Assembly (NCBI GenBank): GCA_934249215.1
Contig: CAKQKN010000129.1
Location: forward strand, 1 to 31,746
From: an uncultured Clostridia bacterium
GTDB lineage: Bacteria > Bacillota > Clostridia > Christensenellales > Borkfalkiaceae
Length of the DNA stretch: 31,746 bases
Direction: 5' to 3'
Positions 7,117 to 15,468 of the stretch are shown here, piece by piece. A program made the position numbers and the translations under genes. The number at the start of each line of letters is the position of its first letter. Position 1 is the first letter of the stretch. The notes under the pieces were generated by a model. That model was given only the letters and a program-made list of their open reading frames with translations, made no database searches and was not told the origin of the DNA.

Positions 7117-8160
7117 TTATTCTATCAGCATACTGCGCATAAGATCGAGCGTCGACGATGAAACGCCGCACCCGACAAGATAGTTATAAGTTTTATCGGC
7201 AAGCGCTTCTCCGCTCGCTTTTTCGATCTCTTCGAGATAGCCGTCGATCGTCGTAAAGCTTCTTTTTCCGCCGATAAGCCCGAAGTTAGAGAACAGATAA
7301 TCTTTGTAAAGCGAATCTTTTTCGACGCCGAGCATAGCGCTTATGAGAAACGCAATCACGCCGGTTCTGTCCGTTCCGATACTGCAATGGAAAGCGATCG
7401 GATAATTTTCTTTCTTGCCGAAAACCGCAAAGACTTCGGGAAGCACGTCGAGGTTCCTCTGAAAGTAATTCCCGCCCGTCACCATCGGAACCGATATATA
7501 ATTAACGTCCGGGCCGAGAGGACTTTCGGTAAGTCCGCCGTTTTCCGCGTTATCGCCGGCGAGCCTTAAGTCGAGTTCGGTTTTTACGCCGAGTTCGTCT
7601 TTGAGCGTCTTTATACCCGCGTCGGTTATTTGTTTTTCACCCGTTTCGTCCTCGGAAAAGCGCGCCGTGCGGTATATCATTCCCTGTTTTACGCGCTTGC
7701 CGCCCGCCACTTTCCAGCCGCCGAGATCGCGGCAGTTGGTAACGCCGTCAACGTAGAGATTACGCGGTGCGACGTCGGACGTGAGAAAACGTTTTTCGCT
7801 TCCGATTTTTTCGCCGTCCTCGTCCGTGAGATACCATATATATTCGCGCCCGAGTTCGGAGTTATAATATGAAAAACTGTTGCCCGTAAGCTTTTCGACA
7901 AGCTTCTTTTCGCCGTCTTTTAGTTCGATAACGATGTTATAGCCCGACTTTTTCGTTTCCATGGAAAGCACGATCGGAAGCGGACGGCTTTCCTCCGCCT
8001 TACCGTTCACGTCCATCGACAAAAGGTAAGAACCCGCAAGGAATTTCGTCTGCGCCTCGGTGTGTCTGTTGAACGCGGTCGCGCCGCAGCCGAAAGCCAC
8101 GCTCGCGAAAACGCACAGCGTCAGCAATAACGAACAAATTTTAAATAACTTCTTTTTCAT
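7117..8160 (-). CDS. secreted lipoprotein, tyrosine phosphatase family
   Basis: A 347-residue extracytoplasmic protein-tyrosine-phosphatase-like lipoprotein. The N-terminus MKKKLFKICSLLLTLCVFASVAFG-C is a lipoprotein signal peptide with Cys25 as the lipidation site. The catalytic P-loop HCSIGTDRTG (258-267) is the Y_phosphatase3/SidA-like signature, preceded by the N-terminal NCRDLGGW motif of that family. Residues 30 to about 130 form an additional domain I do not recognise. I chose the ATG at 8160 because a GGGGAAA site lies just upstream; an upstream ATG at 8175 has none. It follows an alkaline phosphatase lipoprotein by 84 nt, probably in one operon for phosphate-ester scavenging outside the cell. 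The substrate (phosphoprotein, phospholipid or other phosphate ester) is unknown. Confidence 0.85.
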   Translation of the reverse strand: MKKKLFKICSLLLTLCVFASVAFGCGATAFNRHTEAQTKFLAGSYLLSMDVNGKAEESRPLPIVLSMETKKSGYNIVIELKDGEKKLVEKLTGNSFSYYNSELGREYIWYLTDEDGEKIGSEKRFLTSDVAPRNLYVDGVTNCRDLGGWKVAGGKRVKQGMIYRTARFSEDETGEKQITDAGIKTLKDELGVKTELDLRLAGDNAENGGLTESPLGPDVNYISVPMVTGGNYFQRNLDVLPEVFAVFGKKENYPIAFHCSIGTDRTGVIAFLISAMLGVEKDSLYKDYLFSNFGLIGGKRSFTTIDGYLEEIEKASGEALADKTYNYLVGCGVSSSTLDLMRSMLIE

Positions 8161-8244
8161 AGTATTTCCCCGCACTTTTTATCGTATAACAATTTGATCA
8201 GTTCGGTTCCGATTTCAAACGAAACCTGACCGAAGCAAATCGTT

Positions 8245-9396
8245 TTATCTTTTTTCGATGTAATATCTGCAAATTTCGGCAATCTGCGTGTTGTCGACGA
8301 CGTCAGTTTTGAAAGTGCCGACGGGCATAAAACAATACAGCGGAACGTTTTTTGCCGTGTGACTTCCGCTTCTGAACCAAGAATCCGAAGCTTTCGAAAA
8401 GTCGGCGTCTTTCGGAATTGTGAGATTGCCCGTTTCGTGATCGGCGGTCGCCATGACGAGAGTATTTCCGTCATCTTGCGCAAGTTTTACGACCTTTTCG
8501 GTGGCAAGATCGAACGATTTCAGCCGTTCGAGCATTTCGAGCATTCTCCGCGAATGACTACGCTTGTCGATATACGATTCCTCGATCATCAAAAAATATC
8601 CGTTTTCGCTTGCGTTTTCGAGAAAAGCGATCGCCTTGCCCACAAGTTCCGCAAGTGCGATTCCGTCGCCGTCGGATTCGGGAAGCGGCTTGATTTCATA
8701 TGAGCCCCAGACCTTTGTTTCGGATGAAAAATCCGCGGCGGGATCGTTAAAATAGCCGTAGCCGCTATTCTCTATTCTCTCGCGCCGTTCGTCGTAATAT
8801 TCGCGATTTCCTCCGAGAAAAAGATCGATTTTGCTTTCGAGCTGTCCGTCGAAAATGTCGTCGGAATCGTTCCGATTATCCGCATGTGAAGAAAACGCGG
8901 CGGGCGTGGCGCCCGAAACGCCCTCGGTGGCGATTATTCCGACAGCCATGCCTTTCGCCTTTGCGCGCTCTGCGTTCGTCAGAATATCTTTGCCGTTATA
9001 TCGGGCTATAGCACCGTTATCGGTCTTTTGCCCCGTCGAAAGAGCGGTTGCCGCGGCAGCCGAATCGGTCGGACCGAAGAGATATAACGAGTTGGTTTCG
9101 ACGGAAAGATGCTCCCTTGCCGAGGAATTTAAAAAAGTCTTTTTTCCGTAATATCCCTCGGCGCACTCGACATGGTTAAAGCCCATTCCGTCGCCGATCA
9201 TCAGTATAACGTTCTTATAGTTTCCGTCGAAAGACAGATAATCCGTTTCATCGGGAATCGTATCCGCAGGGGAAACGCGACCGCCGCAAGCAGCCGCAAC
9301 CGTCGTTATCAGAACGAGCAAAAACGCAAAAAAGCGCATAAAAACCGCTTTATTGACCGAAAAACGCGTTTTATCTTTATTTAAACGATTATCCAA
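8245..9396 (-). CDS. alkaline phosphatase family lipoprotein
   Basis: A 383-residue alkaline phosphatase superfamily enzyme, likely a non-specific phosphomonoesterase outside the membrane. VAAA-C37 is the lipobox after the hydrophobic segment 21-36. Metal and catalytic motifs are visible: ILMIGDGMG (64-72, D69), PTDSAAAATALSTGQKT with nucleophile S112, a degenerate MIEESYID...SH segment, and ATADHETGNL then GSHTAKNVPLY near the C-terminus. I accept the TTG at 9396 because a GAGG site lies 9 nt upstream; the internal ATG at 9339 has no site. The E-x-x-x-D-x-x-x-H metal segment is less canonical than usual (KRSH in place of AAH), so activity should not be assumed. Confidence 0.85.
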   Translation of the reverse strand: MDNRLNKDKTRFSVNKAVFMRFFAFLLVLITTVAAACGGRVSPADTIPDETDYLSFDGNYKNVILMIGDGMGFNHVECAEGYYGKKTFLNSSAREHLSVETNSLYLFGPTDSAAAATALSTGQKTDNGAIARYNGKDILTNAERAKAKGMAVGIIATEGVSGATPAAFSSHADNRNDSDDIFDGQLESKIDLFLGGNREYYDERRERIENSGYGYFNDPAADFSSETKVWGSYEIKPLPESDGDGIALAELVGKAIAFLENASENGYFLMIEESYIDKRSHSRRMLEMLERLKSFDLATEKVVKLAQDDGNTLVMATADHETGNLTIPKDADFSKASDSWFRSGSHTAKNVPLYCFMPVGTFKTDVVDNTQIAEICRYYIEKR

Positions 9397-9437
9397 ACCC
9401 GTCCACCTCGCAAAAAACTCGTCCGAAAACCGATTGC

Positions 9438-9466
9438 ATTATATCACACTCCGCCTTAATAGGCAA
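9438..9466 (-). promoter_or_regulatory. promoter of the phosphatase operon
   Basis: Minus strand: -35 TTGCCT (9461-9466), 17-bp spacer, -10 TATAAT (9438-9443). It is followed by a roughly 40-nt leader to the TTG start at 9396. Confidence 0.6.
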
Positions 9467-9538
9467 CTTGTTTTTAAAAAAAGATTTTTTTCTTTCGGAA
9501 ATTATAAAAAATACCCCTTCTTCGACATAATATATAAT

Positions 9539-10591
9539 ATGAAAACAATCGTTTTGTGCGGCGGCGGTACGGCGGGACACGTAATGCCGCTCGTCGCTCT
9601 TATTCCGTACCTTAAAAAATCGTTCGACCGAATCGTTTATTTTTCCTCGGGCAAAGAAATCGAGAAAAAACTGATGAACGACGACTGTCTGCAAATCGTA
9701 CAGATAAAGCCGCCCGCTTTTAAGCGTTCGCTTTCGCCCGAAAATTTTCTCATTCCGTTCAGACTGTCGAAAGCCGTCCGCGAGAGCAAAAAACGGCTTG
9801 CAGAAGTGAAAGCCGACGTCGTTTTTTCGAAAGGCGGATATTGCGCACTCCCCGTTTGCCTCGCCGCAAAATCGATGAAAATACCCTATTTTTGTCACGA
9901 ATCCGATTTGACGCTCGGACTTGCAAACAAACTTACTTATAAAAAAGCGGAAAAACTCATGACCGTTTTTCCCGAAACGGCGTTCAGATACGGCGGCGTT
10001 TGCGTAGGTGCGCCCATCCGCGAAACTTTCGGTTCGAAAAGCCAAAAAGACGCAAAGAAAAAGCTCAAAGTTCCAAACGACAAGCCGCTTCTTCTCGTAA
10101 CGGGCGGAAGCCAAGGAAGCGCGACGATAAACGGCGCGGTATGGAAAAATCTCGACGCGCTGACCGAACGTTTTTACGTCGTTCACTTGTGCGGGAAAGG
10201 TAATAAGCCCGCCGATAAGTCGATTAACGGCTATTTCGCATATGAATTCGCCGACATGAACGTTTGTCTTTCGGCGTGCGATCTGGTGCTTTCGCGAGGC
10301 GGATCCAACACCCTCTTCGAGATTGCTTATTGCAAAAAGCCCGCGCTTGTCGCACCGCTTAAAAAAGGCTCGCGCGGGGATCAGAAAAAGAACGCGCTTT
10401 ATTTCGTCGAGAAAGGCGCGATGCGGATTTGCAACGAGGACGAACTCGCCGAAAGAATCGTTCCGCTTCTGTCAAGCCTATATAACGACCGCGCCGTTAT
10501 CGTCGAAAACGCAAGCCGTTTAGCCGTCGAAAACGGCACGAAAAATATCGCCGAAATCCTTTGTTCGTTCAGATTGAAAAGCAAAAGATAG
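9539..10591 (+). CDS. murG: UDP-GlcNAc:lipid I N-acetylglucosaminyltransferase MurG
   Basis: MurG adds GlcNAc to lipid I to make lipid II, the peptidoglycan precursor, at the inner face of the membrane. The 350-residue protein has the GT28 motifs CGGGTAGHVMP (7-17), FSKGGYCALP (96-105), HESD (120-123, the Firmicutes form of HEQN), VTGGSQGS, and LSRGGSNTLFEIAYCKKPALVAPLKKGSRGDQ. I chose the ATG at 9539. The frame is open upstream, but homology begins here and the length becomes standard. No ribosome binding site precedes it; AT-rich TATAAT-like sequence abuts the ATG, so the mRNA may be leaderless. A-like sequence CGATAAGTCGATTAACGG is read in frame at residues 225-231, in a variable loop. Confidence 0.93.
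   Translation: MKTIVLCGGGTAGHVMPLVALIPYLKKSFDRIVYFSSGKEIEKKLMNDDCLQIVQIKPPAFKRSLSPENFLIPFRLSKAVRESKKRLAEVKADVVFSKGGYCALPVCLAAKSMKIPYFCHESDLTLGLANKLTYKKAEKLMTVFPETAFRYGGVCVGAPIRETFGSKSQKDAKKKLKVPNDKPLLLVTGGSQGSATINGAVWKNLDALTERFYVVHLCGKGNKPADKSINGYFAYEFADMNVCLSACDLVLSRGGSNTLFEIAYCKKPALVAPLKKGSRGDQKKNALYFVEKGAMRICNEDELAERIVPLLSSLYNDRAVIVENASRLAVENGTKNIAEILCSFRLKSKR
10213..10230 (+). repeat. repeat A-like sequence inside murG (A5)
   Basis: CGATAAGTCGATTAACGG, with GCC before and C after. GCCG/CGGC and TAA/TTA pair around a GTCGA loop, so the dyad of the A family is preserved though the primary sequence differs at a few positions. It encodes Ala-Asp-Lys-Ser-Ile-Asn-Gly between GKGN and YFAYEF. 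Confidence 0.5.
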
Positions 10592-10607
10592 CCGCATCGG
10601 GGCACAA

Positions 10608-10657
10608 AAAAACGGAAACGAACTGCCTGACTTTGAAAGCAATCCGATTCCGTTTTT
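10608..10657. terminator. bidirectional terminator between murG and pfkB
   Basis: AAAAACGGAA (10608-10617) and TTCCGTTTTT (10648-10657) form a 10-bp stem across a 30-nt loop, with T-rich tails on both strands. It is suited to ending the convergent murG (+) and pfkB (-) transcripts. Confidence 0.65.
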
Positions 10658-10756
10658 CGACTAAAATCATTTCGTTTTTAATAAGCGTCGGAGTGCAAAA
10701 GCGCTTCGACTTTTTCCGTTTTCAAAAATATGCCTTTTGCCGCAAAACCGCTCGCC

Positions 10757-11677
10757 TTATTCCGTTTTGCGTGCGGCAAAAGCAAAAACTTTTTCCGCTT
10801 CCTCTGCGGACGGAAGCCCGTCGATCGCTCCTTTAGCCCGCGTCGTCAGCGCGCCGCAGACGTTTCCGAAAAGCAATGCGTCTGTTATGCTCTTCGCCGT
10901 TCGTTCGGACTTAACCGCGGGAAGTTTAGTGAGAAAACCCGCAAAAAACGCGTCGCCCGCGCCGGTCGTATCGACGGACGTGACTTTGACGGACGGAACC
11001 GCATATTTTTTCTCGCCGAAAAGGCAAACGCTTCCTTCTTTGCCGAGCGAAACGCAAATCAGTTTATCTTTCAGCGAACGCAGATAGGCTTCGCCGAAAA
11101 TTTCGGTTTCTTCAGAAGAAAGTTTAAGAACGTCCGTTTTTTCGATTATGCTTTTATACCTTTCGATCGCCTCGTCCTTGCAGGAAAACACGTCCGAGCG
11201 GAAGTTGACGTCGAACGCGATCTCTTTTCCCGACTGCTTCGCCCTCTCGATCAGTTTTTCGGCATAAGCAAAGCCCTCGTTTTCGCTCAACATAAGCGAG
11301 CCGACGACCACCATCTTCGCTTTATTCCAAATCTTTTCGGGAATTTCAGGCAGATGATAGTCGGCGGTGTTTTTCCGATAAAAACAGAACGACCGCTCGC
11401 CCGACTCGTCGAGTTCAACGAACGCCAGCGTTGTATTACGTTTCTCGTCCAAAGTAACGTAACATTCGTCAAGCCCGCGCCCGCCCGCAAAATCGACGAG
11501 AAATTTTCCGATCGCGTCGTTGCCGACGTTCCCGACGAAAGCAGAACTCCCGCCGAACTTCTTTATCGCGCAAGCGACGTTGAAAGGCGCGCCGCCGGCG
11601 TTACGCTCGTATGAAAAAACGCCGTTTACGGTTGAACCGAACATATCCGCCAATATTTCGCCTACACACAAAATCAT
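10757..11677 (-). CDS. PfkB family carbohydrate kinase, probably fructokinase
   Basis: A ribokinase-fold sugar kinase that would phosphorylate a sugar with ATP in the cytoplasm. The 306-residue protein begins ILCVGEILADMF, has the substrate-side GGAPFNVACAIKKFGG (about 28-43) typical of fructokinases, and the anion-hole/catalytic motif VDTTGAGDAFFAGFL with the catalytic Asp. The ATG has an AGGGGATG ribosome binding site. It begins 49 nt after dgt ends and may be co-transcribed with it, although weak promoter-like hexamers (TTGCGG 11716-11721, TATACT 11692-11697, 18-bp spacer) lie in that gap. Assignment to fructose rather than another sugar is inference from the GGAPxNVA motif. Confidence 0.85.
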   Translation of the reverse strand: MILCVGEILADMFGSTVNGVFSYERNAGGAPFNVACAIKKFGGSSAFVGNVGNDAIGKFLVDFAGGRGLDECYVTLDEKRNTTLAFVELDESGERSFCFYRKNTADYHLPEIPEKIWNKAKMVVVGSLMLSENEGFAYAEKLIERAKQSGKEIAFDVNFRSDVFSCKDEAIERYKSIIEKTDVLKLSSEETEIFGEAYLRSLKDKLICVSLGKEGSVCLFGEKKYAVPSVKVTSVDTTGAGDAFFAGFLTKLPAVKSERTAKSITDALLFGNVCGALTTRAKGAIDGLPSAEEAEKVFAFAARKTE

Positions 11678-11726
11678 ATTTTCATCCCCTAAGTATAGTA
11701 TAGTTGCACTCCGCGCCGCAACCCGC

Positions 11727-12959
11727 TCAATAAGTCACGAGCCGATTGAAACAATCGACGGCGTAACGGTCGGTCATACCCGAAATGTAATCGAGAATCG
11801 CCCGCACGAAAGTGCGCTCGACCGACAGATCCTTATAAATTTTCTTGTTGACGTATTTTTCGATCGTTTTTTCGCCGTCCGACAAGAAGTGCGCTTTCTG
11901 GCAATACTTTTTGAGATAATCTTTGAATTCTTTGAGAAGCCACGGATACACCGCCGACTTTTTCGCAAAGCCCGCTTCCACGTCGCCGCCGTTATAGCAC
12001 GAATAAAGCACTTCAAAAAGTTCGCCGATTATCAGCGACGCGTATTTTTTGAACGCTTCGAAACGCTCGTTCCCGTAAATGTACTTATAGTTGAACGCCT
12101 TGATTTTGTTGAGAATTTCGGACGTTTCGGAGGACAGACAAATGCCTTTTTCGGGAGTGCTTTCGATGCAGATGTCGCGGATCATGTTGCTTATTATTCC
12201 GCTCGTGTTGACGGCGGACCCGTCCTCGAGCTTGCCGATCCGTTTGAGTTCTTTAAGGTTTTCGTAAGTCAAAAATCCGAGGTTGATCGCGTCCTCGATA
12301 TCCCGTCCGACGTAAGCGATCTTGTCCGAGATCTTGACGACGCAACCCTCGTAGGTAGCGGGCTCGAACTCGCCGGGGATCGTAAATTTTTCGAGGTCGC
12401 AGAGTTCGCCGCGCGGCTTAAGGCAGTTTATGTCCTTTTCACCGCAGTGGGAAATGATTCCGTCGCGCACGGCGTAAGTCAGATTGAGATTGCGCATTTT
12501 GTTGTTGCGGTCTGGCAAAAGCTCGACGTTATCCACAAAATACAGCCCGTTCTTTTCGTGCCAGAAAATCTCGCCGAGGTATTTTTGATAATAAGTATCG
12601 ATGACTTTTTCGCCGTGATGCCCGAAAGGCGCGTGACCGAGGTCGTGCCCCATGGCGATCGCTTTGGAAAGTTCCTCGTTCAGCCCGAGGTATTTCGCAA
12701 TCGTGTAGCACACCGATTCCACGTGCAGAACGTGCTCCATTCGCGTGCAGACGTGGTCGTTTTCGATATTGTAAAAAACCTGCGTCTTGTGCTTCAGTCT
12801 GCGATATGCGGACGAGTGAAGAATACGCGTGTAGTCGCGCGCAAACGGCGAACGGATTTCGAATTCGGAAACGCTCAGTTCGCTTTCGCGCTTCGTGAGT
12901 TTTTCGTAATCCTGATGATCTTCGTTTACGGCTACTTCGAAAAATTTTCCTTTCGTCAT
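11727..12959 (-). CDS. dgt: deoxyguanosinetriphosphate triphosphohydrolase-like HD protein
   Basis: A 410-residue HD-domain dNTP triphosphohydrolase, expected to cleave dNTPs to deoxynucleosides and triphosphate. Landmarks are RDYTRILHSSAYRRLKHKTQVF (41-62), the HD metal site H76...HDLGHAPFGHHGE (H105 D106) and a downstream D-x-x-Y-V-G-R-D-I-E-D (KISDKIAYVGRDIEDA). The gene lies between rarA and pfkB on the same strand, consistent with a replication-fidelity/nucleotide-pool role next to the recombination factor RarA. The ATG is preceded by GGGGGTAAG. Both neighbouring gaps are short (112 nt to rarA, 49 nt to pfkB). Confidence 0.92.
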   Translation of the reverse strand: MTKGKFFEVAVNEDHQDYEKLTKRESELSVSEFEIRSPFARDYTRILHSSAYRRLKHKTQVFYNIENDHVCTRMEHVLHVESVCYTIAKYLGLNEELSKAIAMGHDLGHAPFGHHGEKVIDTYYQKYLGEIFWHEKNGLYFVDNVELLPDRNNKMRNLNLTYAVRDGIISHCGEKDINCLKPRGELCDLEKFTIPGEFEPATYEGCVVKISDKIAYVGRDIEDAINLGFLTYENLKELKRIGKLEDGSAVNTSGIISNMIRDICIESTPEKGICLSSETSEILNKIKAFNYKYIYGNERFEAFKKYASLIIGELFEVLYSCYNGGDVEAGFAKKSAVYPWLLKEFKDYLKKYCQKAHFLSDGEKTIEKYVNKKIYKDLSVERTFVRAILDYISGMTDRYAVDCFNRLVTY

Positions 12960-13071
12960 ACTTACCCCCGTTATTACTAATATATTCGACTATCGCTTGC
13001 GATTATCTCGCGCGATCTGCCCCGCGTGTTCTGATTGCACGGCAAACCCCGCAAATAATCGGTCGCTAATT

Positions 13072-14400
13072 TTACTTGCTCTTTTTGCCTTTCTCTGCGC
13101 GAATTTCGGGAATTTTCTTTTCGAAACCGTTGGCGGACGGTTTGTAATATACGCGTCCGACGAGCGAATCGGGCAGATATTGCTGTTCCACGTAACCGCC
13201 GTAGTCGTGCGGATAAAGATAGTTCGCGCTCTTGCGCTTGTCCTCGGCGTCGGCGTAAACGCTGTTTTTAAGGTGCGGCGGAACCGTGTCGTCGCGGACT
13301 TTTTCCGCATCAGCTCCCGCCGCATTCATCGCGGTTATCACCGAATTTGACTTCGGCGCTTCGCAAACGTAGATTATCGCGTGCGACAACGGGATAAGCC
13401 CCTCGGGAACGCCCATGTTTTTCAAAGCGGTAAGCGCGGAAACGGCAATGACCATTGCTTGCGGATCAGCCATTCCGACGTCCTCGCTCGAATGCGCAAT
13501 GAGCCGCCGCGCAATCAGAACGGGATCGCAACCGCCGCGAATGAGCCGCTGCGACCAGTAAAGCGCCGCGTCGGAATCGCTCCCGCGGAGACTCTTGCAA
13601 AACGCCGAAAGCATATCGTAATATGAATTTTCGTCGAAAGAAAGTGCTTTTTTCTGAATCGATTGCTCGGCGTCCTTAAGCGTGACTTTTATCTTACCGT
13701 CCGCGGGCGGCGTTGTAAGCACTGCTAATTCGAGCGCGTTATACGCCACTCTCATATCTCCGCCGCTCATGCTCGCAATGTGATCGAGCGCCGCGTCCTC
13801 AACCTCCGCATGGTAACCGCCGAGCCCGCGGCGTTCGTCGATCAGCGCGTTCACGAGCGCTTTTCTGACGATTTCGTCGGTCAGCCGCCGGAATTCGAAA
13901 ACGCGACAACGAGAAACGATTGCCGGGGTCATCGCGGCGAAGGGATTTTCCGTCGTCGAGCCGATGAATATCACCGTGCCGTTTTCGATGAGCGGGAGAA
14001 GCGAATCGGACTGCGTTTTATTGAATCGATGACACTCGTCGAGCAGAAGGTACGTCTTTTTCCCGTAAAGTCTGAGCCGCTCGAGCGCTTCGTCGCCCAC
14101 TCTTTTGACGTCCGAAACGCCGCTGTTTACCGCGTTGAGTTTGACGAAACTTCCGCTCGTCGAATTTGCGATTATGTTTGCGAGCGTGGTTTTTCCGCAA
14201 CCCGGGGGACCCCAGAAAATGCAACTTCCGAGCCTGTCGAGCATAATCGCCCGCCGAAGAAGGCTCCCCTCTTCGGCAATGTGGCTTTGTCCGAAAAACT
14301 CCCGCAGCGAAGTCGGGCGCATGCGTTCGGCAAGCGGTGCGAGCGACGATCTGTCCTCTATGTCGAAAATACTGAGATTTCCGTCTGTCTTTTTTGCCAT
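13072..14400 (-). CDS. rarA: replication-associated recombination protein A (MgsA/Mgs1/WRNIP1 family)
   Basis: An AAA+ ATPase that acts at stalled replication forks. The 442-residue sequence has ...LAERMRPTSLREFFGQSHI (23-41), Walker A GPPGCGKTT (64-72), Walker B LLLDECHRF (118-126), sensor-1 IGSTTENPF, and the C-terminal RarA-specific half (RGSDSDAALYWSQRLIRGGCDP, RRLIAHSSEDVGMADP, PKSNSV). I chose the ATG at 14400, with a GAGG site 7 nt upstream. The longer frame starting at 14469 would add 23 residues unlike the family and would overlap the divergent ylbJ gene. Confidence 0.95.
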   Translation of the reverse strand: MAKKTDGNLSIFDIEDRSSLAPLAERMRPTSLREFFGQSHIAEEGSLLRRAIMLDRLGSCIFWGPPGCGKTTLANIIANSTSGSFVKLNAVNSGVSDVKRVGDEALERLRLYGKKTYLLLDECHRFNKTQSDSLLPLIENGTVIFIGSTTENPFAAMTPAIVSRCRVFEFRRLTDEIVRKALVNALIDERRGLGGYHAEVEDAALDHIASMSGGDMRVAYNALELAVLTTPPADGKIKVTLKDAEQSIQKKALSFDENSYYDMLSAFCKSLRGSDSDAALYWSQRLIRGGCDPVLIARRLIAHSSEDVGMADPQAMVIAVSALTALKNMGVPEGLIPLSHAIIYVCEAPKSNSVITAMNAAGADAEKVRDDTVPPHLKNSVYADAEDKRKSANYLYPHDYGGYVEQQYLPDSLVGRVYYKPSANGFEKKIPEIRAEKGKKSK

Positions 14401-14452
14401 AATAAGCCTCGGCGAATAATAATATAGAATGTGAATAGCCCGGGAACGAAAC

Positions 14453-15412
14453 ATGAAAAAAGCATTCAAGTTTTTAATCGTACTCTGCCTCGTCGCGATT
14501 GCGGCGGCGCTTGCCGTAAAACCCGAACGGTATCTGCCCGTATGCCTTCAAGGGCTTAATCTTTGGGCGACGAAAGTCCTTCCGTCGCTTTTGCCGTTTT
14601 TGTTCGTAACGCTCTTGCTTACTTCGTTTTGTAATATTTCGCGCGCGTCGAGCGTACTTTCGCCCGTGACGCGGTTTCTTTACGGAACGAGCGGAATCGC
14701 CGCTTTCGTAAGAATCGTCGGCTTAATTTCGGGATACCCCGCCGGGGCGAAACTCGTGGCGAGCCTTTCGGAAGAAGGACTGATCGACAAAAACGAAGCA
14801 ACGAAAATCGCCGTTTTATCGTCGACTTCCGGTCCGTCGTTCGTCATCGGAACGGTCGGCGTCGGTTTTTTTGCCGACAAAAAAGTCGGAGTTATAATGT
14901 TCTTAAGCCATATTCTCGCGTCGGCGCTTGCCGCGACGTTTTTCAGAAAATACGGCGATAATCGACATATATCCCCGCGTTTGACGCGCAATGCAAAAGA
15001 AAAGAAATCAGATTTATATGCGACGGCACTCGATTCTTCCCTGTCCATGCTGTGCGTGGGAACGCTCATAACGGTGTTTTACGTCATCTCGGAAATAGCC
15101 GCCGATTCGCGACTGACGTTCCCGATTACCGCCGCACTTAAATTCGTTTTGCAAGACGCAGCCAAAGCGAAAGCAGTCACGGCGGGTTTGTTCGAATGTA
15201 CGAAAGGGTGTTACCTTCTCTCCTCTTGCGCGAAAAGCGCGCCGCTTTGTTGTGCGATCGTTTCGTTCGGCGGGCTGTCCGTACTTGCCCAGTCTGCGGC
15301 GTTTTTACAAAAAGCGGACGTTTGCATTTCCGTTTTCGTCGCGGGAAAACTCATTCAGACCGTCCTATCCTTTTTTCTCTGCCTTGCATTGTGCAATATT
15401 TTCGGTTTTTAG
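14453..15412 (+). CDS. ylbJ: YlbJ-like sporulation/nucleoside-recognition membrane protein
   Basis: A 319-residue polytopic membrane protein with about 8 hydrophobic segments and the Gate/nucleoside-recognition layout. The segment VGLISGYPAGAKLVASLSEEGLIDKNEATKIAVLSSTSGPSFVIGTVGVGFF (about 85-137) matches the YlbJ pattern. In Bacillus ylbJ is required for sporulation and lies beside rsmD (ylbH) and coaD (ylbI). Here it is convergent with the rsmD-coaD gene 57 nt away, which supports the assignment. The ribosome binding site is weak (GGGAA). An A-like repeat is read in frame as GDNRHIS in a hydrophilic, probably cytoplasmic loop (residues about 168-174). What YlbJ transports is unknown. Confidence 0.82.
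   Translation: MKKAFKFLIVLCLVAIAAALAVKPERYLPVCLQGLNLWATKVLPSLLPFLFVTLLLTSFCNISRASSVLSPVTRFLYGTSGIAAFVRIVGLISGYPAGAKLVASLSEEGLIDKNEATKIAVLSSTSGPSFVIGTVGVGFFADKKVGVIMFLSHILASALAATFFRKYGDNRHISPRLTRNAKEKKSDLYATALDSSLSMLCVGTLITVFYVISEIAADSRLTFPITAALKFVLQDAAKAKAVTAGLFECTKGCYLLSSCAKSAPLCCAIVSFGGLSVLAQSAAFLQKADVCISVFVAGKLIQTVLSFFLCLALCNIFGF
14956..14972 (-). repeat. repeat A-like sequence inside ylbJ (A6)
   Basis: CGATAATCGACATATAT on the plus strand, matching the reverse A consensus CGATAATCGACTTATAG at all but two positions. It is opposite in orientation to the gene and is read in a hydrophilic loop between membrane segments. Confidence 0.5.
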
Positions 15413-15468
15413 CTCTTTTTTCGTCCGTTAAAGAAAATCGGCTTCCGGAAATTCAGTCGGACCGAGAA

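Noticed and set aside
8991..9025. CTATAGCACCGTTATCGG inside the alkaline phosphatase gene, resembling repeat A
   Set aside because: Only about 12-13 of 18 positions match, and the encoded residues (TDNGAIARYNG) follow the conserved phosphatase pattern, so it is probably chance.
9353..9538. Upstream extension of murG to 9353
   Set aside because: The added residues are unlike MurG, overlap the divergent phosphatase gene and its promoter, and make the protein too long.
14838..14856. TTCGTCATCGG in ylbJ resembling repeat B
   Set aside because: It encodes the conserved SFVIGTVG segment of YlbJ and matches only ten bases of the repeat.
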